64,000 nucleotides of DNA from Candidatus Planktophila sp. (GTDB lineage: Bacteria > Actinomycetota > Actinomycetes > Nanopelagicales > Nanopelagicaceae), in assembly GCA_024641555.1 (NCBI GenBank), contig JAHECV010000001.1, positions 1-64,000 of the forward strand, written 5' to 3'. Positions 7,505 to 17,442 of this stretch are shown piece after piece. Position 1 is the stretch's first letter. The number at the start of each line of letters is the position of its first letter. The notes beneath the pieces are model-generated. The model saw only the letters and a program-made list of their open reading frames with translations. It searched no databases and was not told where the DNA came from. The position numbers and the translations under genes were made by a program.

Positions 7505-8776
7505 ATGTTGAAGAAATATTTCGAGCCCGGCGCTCTTTTTTCATATGCCGCATTTAGAAATATGTTGATTTCAGCAACTCTCACGAGTATTGCTATGTCG
7601 GCTTTCCCAATCGCACTTGCCGTGACAGTTCTTGACGCGGGTGGTTCTGCGACGACGCTTGGATTAATACTTGCCGCTCGTGTTTTATCAGGCGTCGTAC
7701 TCGCACCAGTTGGCGGCGTATGGGTAGATCGCATGCCTCGCAAAACAATTTTGATTCTCGCTGATGGTTTCCGTGCAGTTATGGGCAGCCTAGTCATATT
7801 TATTAACCCGGAAAATATTTCTATGTGGATCCTTGGTGGCATCGTTGTATTGATGGGCGTTAGTGATGCCTTTGGAGGACCCGCATCCGGTGCAATTATT
7901 CCAAGCATCTTGCCGGATTCGCTTCTACCTTCTGGAAACGTTGCACATGGCATTGCCAAGAAGACTTCAACAATCGTTGGACCAGGAGTAGCCGGCGTAA
8001 TTGTGGTTTCAGTGGGGACGCATGCAACTTACGTTGCTACTTCAATCCTCTTCCTACTCGGCGCAGTGCTTTTGGTTCGAATAAAAGAAGGCGAACGAGT
8101 TGCACCAGTTAGCCAGCAAAATAACTTTATGAACGAAGTTCGTGAGGGTTTGCGCGTAGTTTGGTACTACAAGTGGATTGCCGCGATGATCATCATGGCC
8201 TCATTCCAACTGATGTTGGTTATTGGTGTTGAGAATGTATTGCTGCCAGTAATAACTAAAAGAGATTTTGGAACAGCATCCGTATTTGCCACCGCGGCAG
8301 TTTTATTTAGCGTCGGTGGTGCGATTTCAGCAGTCATATGCATCAAGGCAAAGATAAAAAATCCAGGGTTGGTATCTGTTTTGGTCTGGGGTCTATTTAT
8401 TTTGGCACCTTTAGTCTTAGCCTTTCCATCTTCAAAAGAACTTATCTATCTCGCATATTTTGCGGCGGGGTTTTCAGTCGGACCTTGGGAAGCGTTCTGG
8501 AGCACTCAGGTGCAACGCGAAGTCCCTGCTGAATATCAGGGACGAGTTTTTAGTATCGATTACATGGGTTCACTTGGTCTCATGCCGCTCGGAATGGCTC
8601 TAGCTGGACCAATGGTTAATCTCTTCGGGGAACGGCAATTGCTTATAGGTGTGGCCGTAATCCACCTGCTTATATGCGGCGTAGTTTTATTAGTCCCAGG
8701 AGTAAAAGAGATGAAGACTTCGCTGCCTCCGTATTTGCCTAATAATTCATCTATGGGCGAACACAACCAAGCCTGA
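7505..8776 (+). CDS. MFS transporter, probable drug/metabolite exporter
   Basis: A 423-residue integral membrane protein with about 12 hydrophobic segments. The first is near residues 20-45, with an MFS loop motif (GGVWVDRMPRK) at about 70-80 between segments 2 and 3. This layout resembles the macrolide-efflux-like proton antiporter branch of the MFS, such as MefA-like proteins. The substrate cannot be read from sequence. It starts at ATG 7505. The nearest purine-rich site (GAGGAG, 7486-7491) is 13 bases away, which is long, so the start or initiation mode is a little uncertain. It sits between clpP2 and clpX in the same direction, an unusual insertion. Confidence 0.82.
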   Translation: MLKKYFEPGALFSYAAFRNMLISATLTSIAMSAFPIALAVTVLDAGGSATTLGLILAARVLSGVVLAPVGGVWVDRMPRKTILILADGFRAVMGSLVIFINPENISMWILGGIVVLMGVSDAFGGPASGAIIPSILPDSLLPSGNVAHGIAKKTSTIVGPGVAGVIVVSVGTHATYVATSILFLLGAVLLVRIKEGERVAPVSQQNNFMNEVREGLRVVWYYKWIAAMIIMASFQLMLVIGVENVLLPVITKRDFGTASVFATAAVLFSVGGAISAVICIKAKIKNPGLVSVLVWGLFILAPLVLAFPSSKELIYLAYFAAGFSVGPWEAFWSTQVQREVPAEYQGRVFSIDYMGSLGLMPLGMALAGPMVNLFGERQLLIGVAVIHLLICGVVLLVPGVKEMKTSLPPYLPNNSSMGEHNQA

Positions 8777-8805
8777 TTTAACCCGCAAAATTTCCCGCTA
8801 AAAAC

Positions 8806-8811
8806 TATTCT
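8806..8811 (+). promoter_or_regulatory. -10 box of clpX (leaderless)
   Basis: TATTCT ends six bases before the ATG at 8818 and no ribosome binding site is present. Transcription probably starts at or next to the start codon. Confidence 0.5.
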
Positions 8812-8817
8812 TTACCC

Positions 8818-10113
8818 ATGACTCGTATCGGTGAAACTAGCGACCTGCTCAAATGTTCATTCTGCGGAAAGACGCAGAAGCAGGTTAAGAAGTTAATTGC
8901 CGGTCCCGGCGTTTATATCTGCGACGAATGTATCGAACTCTGTAACGAGATCATCGTTGAAGAACTTGCCGAAGCCACCACCCTTGGCTTAACTGAACTT
9001 CCTAAGCCACAGGCGATCTTTGAATTTCTAGATCAATATGTAATTGGGCAAGATCGCGCGAAGAAGTCTCTAGCGGTTGCTGTCTACAACCATTACAAGC
9101 GCGTTCAATCTGGCGAAGCCAAGGGCGAAGACGGCGTTGAACTCGCTAAATCAAATATTTTATTGCTTGGCCCAACTGGTTGTGGCAAGACGCTTATGGC
9201 ACAAACTCTGGCGCGCATGTTAAATGTTCCATTTGCAATCGCAGATGCCACTGCTCTCACCGAAGCAGGTTACGTCGGTGAAGATGTCGAAAACATTTTG
9301 CTCAAGCTTTTACAAGCAGCGGATTATGATGTTAAAAAAGCCGAAACCGGAATCATCTACATCGATGAAATCGATAAGGTCGCCCGCAAGTCAGAGAACC
9401 CATCGATCACTCGTGATGTATCTGGTGAAGGTGTTCAGCAAGCTCTTCTCAAGATTCTTGAAGGAACTGTTGCTTCGGTTCCGCCACAAGGTGGACGTAA
9501 GCATCCACATCAAGAATTTATTCAGCTAGATACAACAAATGTTCTCTTTATTGTTGGCGGTGCATTTGCTGGTCTAGATAAGATCATTGAAGCGCGCAGC
9601 GGAAAAGCGGGCGTCGGTTTTAATGCAACTTTACAAGAAGCTGTCGATAAGAACCGTAAAGATATTTTTGCCGATGTCATGCCAGAAGATCTACTTAAGT
9701 TTGGCATGATTCCAGAATTCATCGGCCGTCTTCCAGTTTTAACTAGCGTCGAAAATCTTGATAAGCCAGCGCTAATGCAGATTTTGACTGAGCCAAAGAA
9801 CGCATTGGTAAAGCAGTATCAGCGCCTCTTTAGCCTCGATGATGTTGAACTTGAATTCACTTCAGAATCACTCGATGCAATCGCAGATCTAGCTCTAAAG
9901 CGCGGAACCGGAGCGCGCGGACTACGTGCAATCATGGAATCTGTCCTTCTCTCTGTGATGTATGACGTACCAAGTCGCAGCGATATCGCGAAAGTGATCA
10001 TTAATAAGGAATGCATCGATGAAAATGCCGCCCCAACCCTGGTGGCTCGAACTGGTGACATTCCAAAGCGCGCCTCACGTCGCGAAAAAGGTACAGAGGA
10101 GAAGAGCGCATAA
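8818..10113 (+). CDS. clpX: ATP-dependent Clp protease ATP-binding subunit ClpX
   Basis: AAA+ unfoldase that recognises tagged substrates, unfolds them and feeds them into ClpP. The 431-residue protein begins with the C4 zinc-binding domain (Cys13, Cys16, Cys35, Cys38), which binds adaptors and substrates. Walker A GPTGCGKT is at 118-125, the pore loop GYVG at 151-154 and Walker B IIYIDEID at 179-186. The C-terminal small AAA+ domain follows. It has its own likely leaderless promoter, which would let it be expressed apart from the MFS gene before it. The tail ends in a short Lys/Glu-rich stretch typical of the family. Confidence 0.97.
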   Translation: MTRIGETSDLLKCSFCGKTQKQVKKLIAGPGVYICDECIELCNEIIVEELAEATTLGLTELPKPQAIFEFLDQYVIGQDRAKKSLAVAVYNHYKRVQSGEAKGEDGVELAKSNILLLGPTGCGKTLMAQTLARMLNVPFAIADATALTEAGYVGEDVENILLKLLQAADYDVKKAETGIIYIDEIDKVARKSENPSITRDVSGEGVQQALLKILEGTVASVPPQGGRKHPHQEFIQLDTTNVLFIVGGAFAGLDKIIEARSGKAGVGFNATLQEAVDKNRKDIFADVMPEDLLKFGMIPEFIGRLPVLTSVENLDKPALMQILTEPKNALVKQYQRLFSLDDVELEFTSESLDAIADLALKRGTGARGLRAIMESVLLSVMYDVPSRSDIAKVIINKECIDENAAPTLVARTGDIPKRASRREKGTEEKSA

Positions 10114-10115
10114 TC

Positions 10116-10121
10116 TAGACT
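10116..10121 (+). promoter_or_regulatory. -10 box of valS (leaderless)
   Basis: TAGACT lies seven bases before the ATG at 10129, inside the 15-base gap after clpX. There is no ribosome binding site at normal spacing. Confidence 0.5.
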
Positions 10122-10128
10122 GCGCTCT

Positions 10129-12717
10129 ATGTCTTCAAGCTCGCCATTTGGCAAAGAACTTGCATCGACCTTTAATCCGGCCGATATTGAGTCCAGCCTG
10201 TACTCAAAGTGGCTAAAGGCTGGATACTTCACAGCAGATGCGTCATCTTCAAAGCAAGCTTTCACAATTGTTCTTCCTCCACCTAACGTCACCGGCGTTC
10301 TTCATATTGGCCATGCCTTAGATCAAACTCTTCAAGATTGTCTTTCTCGCATGAAGCGCATGAAGGGTTATGAAGTTCTCTGGTTGCCCGGCATGGACCA
10401 CGCGGGTATCGCAACACAGAACGTTGTTGAAAAACAATTGGCTGCTCAAGGATTATCTCGTCACGATTTAGGTCGCGAAGATTTTGTTAAGAAAGTTTGG
10501 GAGTGGAAAGCCGAATCCGGTGGAGCCATTCTCGATCAGATGAAACGACTCGGCGCCAGCGTCGATTGGTCACGTGAGCGTTTCACCATGGATGAAGGAA
10601 TGTCTAAGGCGGTTGTCTCGATCTTTAAAAAGATGCACGATGCCGGTCTTATCTATCGCGCCGAACGCATCATCAACTGGTGCCCACGTTGCCTGACTGC
10701 ACTTTCAGATATCGAAGTAGATCACCAAGATGACGCCGGAGAATTTGTACAGATTCGTTACGGCGAAGGCGAGCAATCAATTGTTATCGCAACAACTCGC
10801 GCTGAAACAATGCTGGGCGATGGCGCGGTTGCAGTACACCCTGAAGATCCTCGCTACAAGCACTTGATCGGTACCGAAGTTCTTCTGCCACTAGTCAATC
10901 GCATGATTCCGATCATCGCCGATGAACTTGTTGAAATGGATTTCGGAACTGGAGCAGTTAAGGTCACCGCTGCTCACGACCCGAATGACTTCGAAATGGC
11001 GGTACGCCATAACGTTCCGTTCGTTGTGATCATGAACGAGCACGGCGTAATGGATGGCACGGGCACAGAGTTTGATGGCATGGATCGCTTCGATGCGCGC
11101 GTAGCCGTAGTCGCAAAGCTAAAAGAAATGGGGCGCGTAGTCGCCGAAAGGCGTCCCTATATTCACGCGGTAGGCCATTGTTCACGTTGCGATACAACTG
11201 TTGAGCCACGTTTATCTAAACAATGGTTTGTAAAAGTTGCGCCACTTGCTAAAGCATCAGCAGATGCTGTTCGCAACGGTGAAGTAAAAATCGAACCAGA
11301 AGCGCTTGCTCCTCGTTACTTCGAGTGGGTAGATAACATGCATGACTGGTGCATCTCTCGCCAACTTTGGTGGGGACATCGCATTCCAGTTTGGTATGGG
11401 CCAAATGGTGAAGTACAAGTTGTTGGACCCGATGAAACGGCCCCCGCTGGTTGGACGCAAGATCCGGATGTTCTAGATACTTGGTTCTCATCTGGACAGT
11501 GGGCATTTTCTACATTTGGTTGGCCAGAAAAAACTGCAGATCTAGCAAAGTTCTACCCAACCAGCGTTCTCGTCACCGGTTACGACATTCTTTTCTTCTG
11601 GGTAGTTCGTATGATGATGATGTCTACCTTTGCGATGGATGGCGTCGCACCGTTTAAGACAATCATGTTGCATGGTCTTGTTCGCGATCAATTTGGCAAG
11701 AAAATGTCGAAGAGCCGCGGAAATGTTATAGATCCAATTGAATTCATGGATAAGTACGGTGCAGATGCGCTGCGATTTACCTTGGCTCGCGGTGCAAATC
11801 CCGGAACAGATCAGGCGCTAGCCGAAGACTGGATCGGCGGCTCACGAAATTTTGCAACCAAACTCTGGAATGCGACCCGCTTTGCGATGATGAACGGTGC
11901 CAATGTAAATGGATCGCTTCCGGCAACAACTGATCTAAATGCGATTGATCGTTGGATTCTCTCTCGCCTGAGCGAAACGCTTCGCGATGTTGATTCGCTT
12001 CTCGAAGGTTATGAATTCGCTCGCGCTTGCGAAACTCTTTATCACTTTGCCTGGGACGATCTCTGCGATTGGTATCTTGAACTTTCTAAAGAGACTTTCG
12101 CCTCTGAAAATAAGCAAAATTCTCAACGAGTACTGGGCCATGTTCTTGATCAACTTTTACGCGCGCTTCACCCAGTAATGCCATTTATCACCGAAGAACT
12201 TTGGTGCACGCTGACCGGGGGCGAATCTCTAGTCGTTGCCGAATGGCCAAAGGCAGAAAGTGCGCACATCGATAAGAAATCAGAGAAGCTCGTTGCGACT
12301 CTGCAAGATGTTGTCACTGAGGTTCGTCGCTTCCGCAATGATCAAGGGCTAAAGCCTTCGCAAAAAGTTCCTGGCCGCTTTTCTGGCGCTGCCGACCTGC
12401 TTGAATACGCCAGCGCGCTTCACTTCCTTCTAAAGCTCGAAGATAAAGATTTCACTCCTTCGGCTTCGCTTGAAATAGGTGGCGTAAAAATCGAACTAGA
12501 TCTAACCGGATCAATCGATGTTGTTGCAGAACGCTCACGCCTAGAGAAAGATTTAGCTGCTGCCAAGAAAGATTTACAGACGGCGGAAGTTAAATTAGGT
12601 AACGCCGGCTTTATGGCCAAGGCTCCGGCTGATGTTGTTGTAGAGATTAAAGAACGTTTAGAAAAGACCTCAGCGGATATAGAACGAATTACCGCCGCTC
12701 TGGCTGCACTTAAGTAA
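10129..12717 (+). CDS. valS: Valyl-tRNA synthetase
   Basis: Charges tRNA-Val with valine. This is a class I synthetase of 862 residues, full length. HIGH is at 59-62 within [13 protein letters not shown], and KMSKS is at 525-529. The editing domain lies between them, followed by the helical anticodon-binding domain. A C-terminal coiled coil from about 800 ([13 protein letters not shown]...) contacts the tRNA. A TAGACT box directly before the start suggests a leaderless transcript. The order clpX-valS-folC-DUF4233-ndk is typical of actinobacteria. No sequence anomalies were seen. Confidence 0.97.
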   Translation: MSSSSPFGKELASTFNPADIESSLYSKWLKAGYFTADASSSKQAFTIVLPPPNVTGVLHIGHALDQTLQDCLSRMKRMKGYEVLWLPGMDHAGIATQNVVEKQLAAQGLSRHDLGREDFVKKVWEWKAESGGAILDQMKRLGASVDWSRERFTMDEGMSKAVVSIFKKMHDAGLIYRAERIINWCPRCLTALSDIEVDHQDDAGEFVQIRYGEGEQSIVIATTRAETMLGDGAVAVHPEDPRYKHLIGTEVLLPLVNRMIPIIADELVEMDFGTGAVKVTAAHDPNDFEMAVRHNVPFVVIMNEHGVMDGTGTEFDGMDRFDARVAVVAKLKEMGRVVAERRPYIHAVGHCSRCDTTVEPRLSKQWFVKVAPLAKASADAVRNGEVKIEPEALAPRYFEWVDNMHDWCISRQLWWGHRIPVWYGPNGEVQVVGPDETAPAGWTQDPDVLDTWFSSGQWAFSTFGWPEKTADLAKFYPTSVLVTGYDILFFWVVRMMMMSTFAMDGVAPFKTIMLHGLVRDQFGKKMSKSRGNVIDPIEFMDKYGADALRFTLARGANPGTDQALAEDWIGGSRNFATKLWNATRFAMMNGANVNGSLPATTDLNAIDRWILSRLSETLRDVDSLLEGYEFARACETLYHFAWDDLCDWYLELSKETFASENKQNSQRVLGHVLDQLLRALHPVMPFITEELWCTLTGGESLVVAEWPKAESAHIDKKSEKLVATLQDVVTEVRRFRNDQGLKPSQKVPGRFSGAADLLEYASALHFLLKLEDKDFTPSASLEIGGVKIELDLTGSIDVVAERSRLEKDLAAAKKDLQTAEVKLGNAGFMAKAPADVVVEIKERLEKTSADIERITAALAALK

Positions 12718-12725
12718 TTAAATTT

Positions 12726-14096
12726 ATGAATAATATAAATCCGGATGATCAAGCGCGTATAGACGCAATCGAAAAAGCGCTTCTCGCGCGCTGGCCTGAA
12801 AATCGAATTGCTCCAACGCTCGAGAGAATTTCGGCGTTAGTGGACATGCTTGGTTCACCACAACTTACCTACCCAACTATTCATATAGGTGGAACAAATG
12901 GTAAGACGACGACTTCACGCATGATCGACTCACTTTTATTTGAAATGGGCCTTCGCACCGGTCGCTTTACCAGCCCGCATTTAGAAAGCTATCTTGAACG
13001 CATCTGTATCAACGGCCAACCTATAGATGCCAAAGAATTGATTTTCTCGTTCAACGATATAAGTGCTTACTTAGATTTGATGGATACTAAATTCGAAAAT
13101 CCAATCTCGTTCTTCGAAGCGATCACCGCACTTGCCTTCGCTGCTTTTGCAGAACACCCAATCGATGTTGGAGTAATTGAAGTTGGAATGGGTGGCGAAT
13201 GGGATGCCACTAATGTCGTTGATGCCGATGTTTCAGTAATCATGCCGATCGGTTTAGACCATACCGAATACTTGGGAGAAACAATCACCGAAATTGCTGC
13301 AACAAAAGCCGGAATCATTAAAGAACAGGGTTTTGTTGTGCTTGCTCAGCAAGAGCCGGATGCTGCACTTGAGCTATTGCGCAGAGCCGCTGAAGTAGGT
13401 GCAGACGTAGCGCGTGAAGGTTTGGAATATTCAATCGATTCTCGGGCAATTGCAGTTGGTGGACAGTTGATTTCAATTACCGGTCTACGTGGCCATTACG
13501 ATGAAATCTTTTTACCACTTCATGGAAAACACCAAGCTTCTAACGCGGCAGCAGCCTTGATCGCTGTGGAAGCTTTCTTCGGAGAACAAGATTTGGATAT
13601 CGATGCAGTTCGAGCAGGGTTTGCAAATGTCACTTCACCGGGAAGATGTGAAATCATCCATCGCGATCCAACAATTATCTTGGATGCAGCTCATAATCCC
13701 CATGGTGCTAAGGCGATCGCCGAAACCATTCAAAGCGAATTCACCTTTGATGATGTCACGGGAATTGTTGCTTTAATGGCAGATAAAGATGCCCTCGGAA
13801 TATTGCAAGCGCTGGAACCGGTGATGAATCAAGTAATTGTCACAACCAGCTCTGCAGCACGCTCGATGGCGGTATCCGATTTGGAGAAGTTGGCTATTCA
13901 GGTTTTTGGCGCAGATAGAGTATTTACTCAGCCAAGCCTTGCCGATGCAATCGAAAAGGCGATAAAGGATTCGGTTCGTCCGCTCAGCGATGAGTCATTA
14001 GCGATCTTGATTACCGGCTCTGTTGTAACAGTCGGCGAGGCTCGCGCCGCGGTCCGAAAGAAGTACGCCAAGGTTCCAGTATCGGATGAAAAATAA
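12726..14096 (+). CDS. folC: Bifunctional folylpolyglutamate synthase / dihydrofolate synthase
   Basis: Adds glutamate to dihydropteroate and then to reduced folates, which keeps folate in the cell. The Mur-ligase-like protein has 456 residues. The ATP-binding loop GGTNGKT is at 55-61, and the folate-binding region follows (TSPHLESYLERICING). The central domain has GLDHTEYLG, and the C-terminal domain has the DAAHNPHG motif that recruits glutamate. It begins nine bases after valS, with no clear ribosome binding site. Its stop shares a base with the next start (TAATG). Whether it performs both reactions cannot be told from sequence. The actinobacterial family is usually bifunctional. Confidence 0.94.
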   Translation: MNNINPDDQARIDAIEKALLARWPENRIAPTLERISALVDMLGSPQLTYPTIHIGGTNGKTTTSRMIDSLLFEMGLRTGRFTSPHLESYLERICINGQPIDAKELIFSFNDISAYLDLMDTKFENPISFFEAITALAFAAFAEHPIDVGVIEVGMGGEWDATNVVDADVSVIMPIGLDHTEYLGETITEIAATKAGIIKEQGFVVLAQQEPDAALELLRRAAEVGADVAREGLEYSIDSRAIAVGGQLISITGLRGHYDEIFLPLHGKHQASNAAAALIAVEAFFGEQDLDIDAVRAGFANVTSPGRCEIIHRDPTIILDAAHNPHGAKAIAETIQSEFTFDDVTGIVALMADKDALGILQALEPVMNQVIVTTSSAARSMAVSDLEKLAIQVFGADRVFTQPSLADAIEKAIKDSVRPLSDESLAILITGSVVTVGEARAAVRKKYAKVPVSDEK

Positions 14097-14449
14097 TGCG
14101 CGTTCTTGGGTCTGCCGTTCTTTCTATGGAATTTCTAATCATGGGTTTTGCGATGCTGCTTGCAAAAGATCAACATAATTCCTCAGTGATTATTTACGGT
14201 GCAGTCGTCATGTTTTTGATGATCTACGCCATTCGATTACTCAAGAAGCGTTCAGGTTGGATCTTGGGTTCGCTTTTACAACTTGCGATGACGGCATACA
14301 GCTTTGTAGTTCCGTCTATGGCGATAATCAATATTCTCTTTATGGGTTTATGGGTAGCGGCGATAGTTATTGGACGTAAGGGTGAGGCGGCGCGCGCCGC
14401 CCTGCTGGCGCAAGGCAACCCCGCAGACCGCAATCAGCAAGGAAAATAA
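14096..14449 (+). CDS. DUF4233 membrane protein
   Basis: A 117-residue protein with four hydrophobic segments, at roughly 5-22, 30-47, 53-70 and 73-92, and a basic and polar C-terminal tail. Its size, hydrophobicity and place between folC and ndk match the DUF4233 family, which is found at this site in many actinobacteria. No function is known for the family. The start overlaps the folC stop by one base, so it is likely made from the folC mRNA and translated by coupling. Linkage to folate or nucleotide metabolism is suggested only by position. Confidence 0.8.
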   Translation: MRVLGSAVLSMEFLIMGFAMLLAKDQHNSSVIIYGAVVMFLMIYAIRLLKKRSGWILGSLLQLAMTAYSFVVPSMAIINILFMGLWVAAIVIGRKGEAARAALLAQGNPADRNQQGK

Positions 14450-14489
14450 GGGCGAAATCCGCGTGGCGCGGATGAGGCCGGATGCCTAA

Positions 14490-14495
14490 TAGACT
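14490..14495 (+). promoter_or_regulatory. -10 box of ndk (leaderless)
   Basis: TAGACT ends six bases before the GTG at 14502, with no ribosome binding site. This indicates an mRNA that starts at or near the GTG. Confidence 0.5.
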
Positions 14496-14501
14496 GAGCA
14501 A

Positions 14502-14921
14502 GTGAGCATCGAAAAGACCCTGATCCTTGTTAAGCCTGATGGCGTCCGTCGCCAACTCGTGGGCGAAGTAATTTCACGCATTGAAGATAAAGGTTATGTT
14601 GTTGTTGATCTAAAGATGATGCAGGCAGATCGTGCACTTCTTGAACGTCACTACGCAGAACACCAAGGCAAACCATTTTTCGAGCCGCTCGTTGAGTTCA
14701 TGATGTCGGGACCGATTGTTGCAATTGTTGCTGAAGGTAACCGTGTCATCGAAGGATTCCGCTCGCTTGCAGGTGCAACTGATCCAACCGTGGCAGCTCC
14801 TGGCACAATTCGCGGCGATCTTGCCCGCGATCAAGGTACAAAGGTTGTTCAAAATATTGTGCACGGATCTGATTCACCAGATTCAGCTGCGCGCGAAATT
14901 GAAATTTTCTTCGGCAAGTAA
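14502..14921 (+). CDS. ndk: Nucleoside diphosphate kinase
   Basis: Transfers the gamma phosphate from ATP to other nucleoside diphosphates through a phosphohistidine. Length is 139 residues. Lys11 lies in LVKPDGV, the loop Arg residues are present, and the active-site His121 is in NIVHGSDS. Length is normal for bacterial Ndk. The start is GTG 14502, directly after a TAGACT -10 box, so the gene is probably transcribed from its own leaderless promoter. It lies between DUF4233 and mreB, as in many actinobacteria. Confidence 0.97.
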   Translation: MSIEKTLILVKPDGVRRQLVGEVISRIEDKGYVVVDLKMMQADRALLERHYAEHQGKPFFEPLVEFMMSGPIVAIVAEGNRVIEGFRSLAGATDPTVAAPGTIRGDLARDQGTKVVQNIVHGSDSPDSAAREIEIFFGK

Positions 14922-14955
14922 TTTAAAGTTCCAGCGATTAACTGAGGGGTAATAC

Positions 14956-15987
14956 ATGAGTAATAAAATGTCATTTATCGGCCGTGATATGGCGGTTGAC
15001 CTAGGTACTGCAAATACCTTGGTCTATGTACGCGGTCGTGGCATTGTTCTAAACGAGCCTTCAGTAGTTGCCGTAAATCAAGACACTGGTGGAATTCTCG
15101 CTGTTGGTCTGGAAGCGAAGAAGATGATTGGTCGCACACCAGGAAACATCGTTGCGATCCGCCCACTTAAAGATGGCGTAATTGCAGACTTCGACACTAC
15201 CGAGCGCATGCTTCGTTACTTCATTCAGAAGGTTCACCGTCGTCGCTACTTGGCTAAGCCACGTATCGTGGTTTGTGTTCCGTCAGGTATCACCGGCGTA
15301 GAACAACGCGCTGTTAAAGATGCGGGCTATGCGGCAGGTGCACGTAAGGTTTACATCATCGAAGAACCAATGGCCGCGGCAATTGGTGCAGGTCTTCCTA
15401 TCCATGAACCAACCGGAAACATGGTGGTTGATATCGGTGGCGGAACAACCGAAGTTGCGGTTATCTCATTGGGCGGAATCGTCACCTCACTCTCGATTCG
15501 CGTTGGTGGAGACGAGCTAGATCAATCGATTATTAACTGGGTAAAGCGTGAATTCTCGCTGCTACTAGGTGAGCGCACAGCAGAAGAAATTAAGATGGCG
15601 ATTGGTTCTGCTTATCCACTTCAGGGAGAAAACGATGCTGAAATTCGCGGTCGCGATTTAGCAACCGGTCTTCCTAAGACCATCGTTGTTTCTGCTGCAG
15701 AGATTCGCAAGGCCCTCGAAGAGCCAGTCAATGCAATTATCAACGCAGTAAAGAGCACTCTTGATAAGTGTCCACCAGAACTTTCTTCAGATCTCATGGA
15801 TCGCGGAATTGTTCTAACTGGTGGAGGAGCGCTTCTCAAGGGTCTGGATGAACGACTTCGTAAAGAGACCGGCATGCCAATTCATATCGCTGATCGTCCA
15901 TTAGACGCAGTAGTTGAAGGTTCCGGTAAGTGCATTGAAGAGTTCGAAGCCCTTGAAAAGGTTTTGATCTCCGAGCCACGTCGATAG
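14956..15987 (+). CDS. mreB: Rod shape-determining protein MreB
   Basis: Bacterial actin that forms membrane-bound filaments and directs sidewall synthesis. The 343-residue protein has phosphate loop 1 [10 protein letters not shown] near the N terminus, the connecting EEPMAAAIG, phosphate loop 2 [13 protein letters not shown], and the adenine-binding [11 protein letters not shown] near the C terminus. Length is normal. GAGGGG lies seven bases before ATG 14956. It is the first gene of mreB-mreC-mreD-mrdA-rodA, whose members are packed closely or overlap. Possession of the full Rod complex predicts a rod or curved cell shape. Many cocci and apical-growing actinobacteria lack it or use it differently. 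Confidence 0.97.
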   Translation: MSNKMSFIGRDMAVDLGTANTLVYVRGRGIVLNEPSVVAVNQDTGGILAVGLEAKKMIGRTPGNIVAIRPLKDGVIADFDTTERMLRYFIQKVHRRRYLAKPRIVVCVPSGITGVEQRAVKDAGYAAGARKVYIIEEPMAAAIGAGLPIHEPTGNMVVDIGGGTTEVAVISLGGIVTSLSIRVGGDELDQSIINWVKREFSLLLGERTAEEIKMAIGSAYPLQGENDAEIRGRDLATGLPKTIVVSAAEIRKALEEPVNAIINAVKSTLDKCPPELSSDLMDRGIVLTGGGALLKGLDERLRKETGMPIHIADRPLDAVVEGSGKCIEEFEALEKVLISEPRR

Positions 15988-15996
15988 GTTTTAAAG

Positions 15997-16920
15997 ATGC
16001 GTAACGGCGGCGACAACCGCGGTCGTCTCCTTCTTATTTCACTGATTGTTACTTCGCTATTTCTAATTACTTTAGATCTGCGTGGAGTACAAGTGATCAA
16101 TGGTTTACGCACTGGTTCGCAATCAGCGCTATCACCTGTGCAATCTGTGGCGGCCACGGTTTTTCGTCCCGTCGGTGATTTCTTCTCAGATATCACTCAC
16201 CTAGGGCGCACTCGTGGTGAAATCAATAAACTCAAAGCTGCCAATGAGAAATTGCGTCAATCTCTCATCAATCGCAAGAACGCGGATGCCGAATTAACTC
16301 AGTTGAAATCAGTTTTAGATTTAGCTGGAACCGCAAAATACAAAGTAGTAAATGCCAAAGTGATTTCCCAGGGATCGACTACTTCATTCACGCAGACGAT
16401 CACAATCGATGCTGGCACAAATGATGGCGTTCGCCAAAATATGACGGTGATAACCGGTCTTGGCCTAGTCGGCGTAGTGAAGATCTCTTACCAAAGTAGC
16501 TCTCTCGTTCAACTAACGACTGATCCAGCCTTCCGCGTCGGCGCTCGAGTGGCTGGTAGCCAACAAATTGGAATTTTGAGCGGACAAGGCACCCGTAAAG
16601 CGGTTTTGCAACTGCTAGATAATCAAACGACTTTAAAGGTGGGCGATGTAATTCTGGCTCGCGGAAGTCAAAATAACCGACCATTCGTTCCAGGTGTTCC
16701 TATTGGCGAAGTAACAGCTGTTGATAATGCTGCTGGCGCAGTTACGCAGACCGCTGATGTAAAACTCTATGTAAATTTTGCAGCGCTTAGCATCGTTGCA
16801 GTAGTTGTCGGCGCACCTGAATCTGACCCACGAGATGCATTGGTACCAAAAGCGCCTGTACCAACCCCAATTCCAACAGTAACTATCTACGCTAAGCCAT
16901 CAGAATCGCCAACTCCGTAA
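15997..16920 (+). CDS. mreC: Rod shape-determining protein MreC
   Basis: Inner-membrane anchored scaffold that links MreB to PBP2 and activates it. The 307-residue protein has one N-terminal membrane segment (LLLISLIVTSLFLITLDL, about 9-26) and a short coiled coil at about 70-110 (INKLKAANEKLRQSLINRK). Two beta domains follow, with the family patterns VITGLGLVGVV and DPAFRVGARV. The tail is rich in Pro, Thr and Ser and ends in ESPTP. The stop is followed at once by the mreD ATG. Function is firm from domain order and operon position. Confidence 0.93.
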   Translation: MRNGGDNRGRLLLISLIVTSLFLITLDLRGVQVINGLRTGSQSALSPVQSVAATVFRPVGDFFSDITHLGRTRGEINKLKAANEKLRQSLINRKNADAELTQLKSVLDLAGTAKYKVVNAKVISQGSTTSFTQTITIDAGTNDGVRQNMTVITGLGLVGVVKISYQSSSLVQLTTDPAFRVGARVAGSQQIGILSGQGTRKAVLQLLDNQTTLKVGDVILARGSQNNRPFVPGVPIGEVTAVDNAAGAVTQTADVKLYVNFAALSIVAVVVGAPESDPRDALVPKAPVPTPIPTVTIYAKPSESPTP

Positions 16921-17442
16921 ATGTTTGCCCGCAGATTCTTTATCTCATTTCCAATCTTTGCGTTTATATATATTCTGCAAGAGACGGTCATAAGCCAATT
17001 TAAAATCTTTGGCGGGGGATTCTCGCTGTTTTTGATCTTCACACTTCTCTGGTCAGCTCTTGGAACTCCAGAAATGGGAGCGCTTACTGGTTTTGGCGCG
17101 GGACTATTAATGGATCTTTCACAAACCGCAGCAGGTCCGATGGGCCAGTGGACTTTGATTATGATCATGGCGGGTTTTGCCATCTCTTACTTAGGGTACG
17201 GCGATGATAATTTCCGTGGAAATCCAATCTCTTTAGTTTTTACTGTTGCAGCAGGCGTTGCTATCACTCGCTTAATTTATTTGGTTCTTGGATTATTCCT
17301 TGGCATTGAGATCGGCAGTACTTGGTCTGTAATCTCGTCGCTCTTTTCATCTGCGTTCTGGTCTGTGGCGGCAGTTCCATTACTGATGCCGCTAGTGACT
17401 CGATTGCACGAGGCGCTCTTTGATGTAAAGAGTCGGATATGA
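16921..17442 (+). CDS. mreD: Rod shape-determining protein MreD
   Basis: A small membrane protein of the Rod complex, 173 residues, with about five hydrophobic segments (for example 6-22, 33-50, 55-68, 74-92, 103-125 and 135-155). Sequence conservation in this family is low, so the call rests on size, topology and position between mreC and mrdA. The start follows the mreC stop with no gap, and its end overlaps the mrdA start by four bases (ATGA). Both suggest coupled translation. Confidence 0.88.
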   Translation: MFARRFFISFPIFAFIYILQETVISQFKIFGGGFSLFLIFTLLWSALGTPEMGALTGFGAGLLMDLSQTAAGPMGQWTLIMIMAGFAISYLGYGDDNFRGNPISLVFTVAAGVAITRLIYLVLGLFLGIEIGSTWSVISSLFSSAFWSVAAVPLLMPLVTRLHEALFDVKSRI

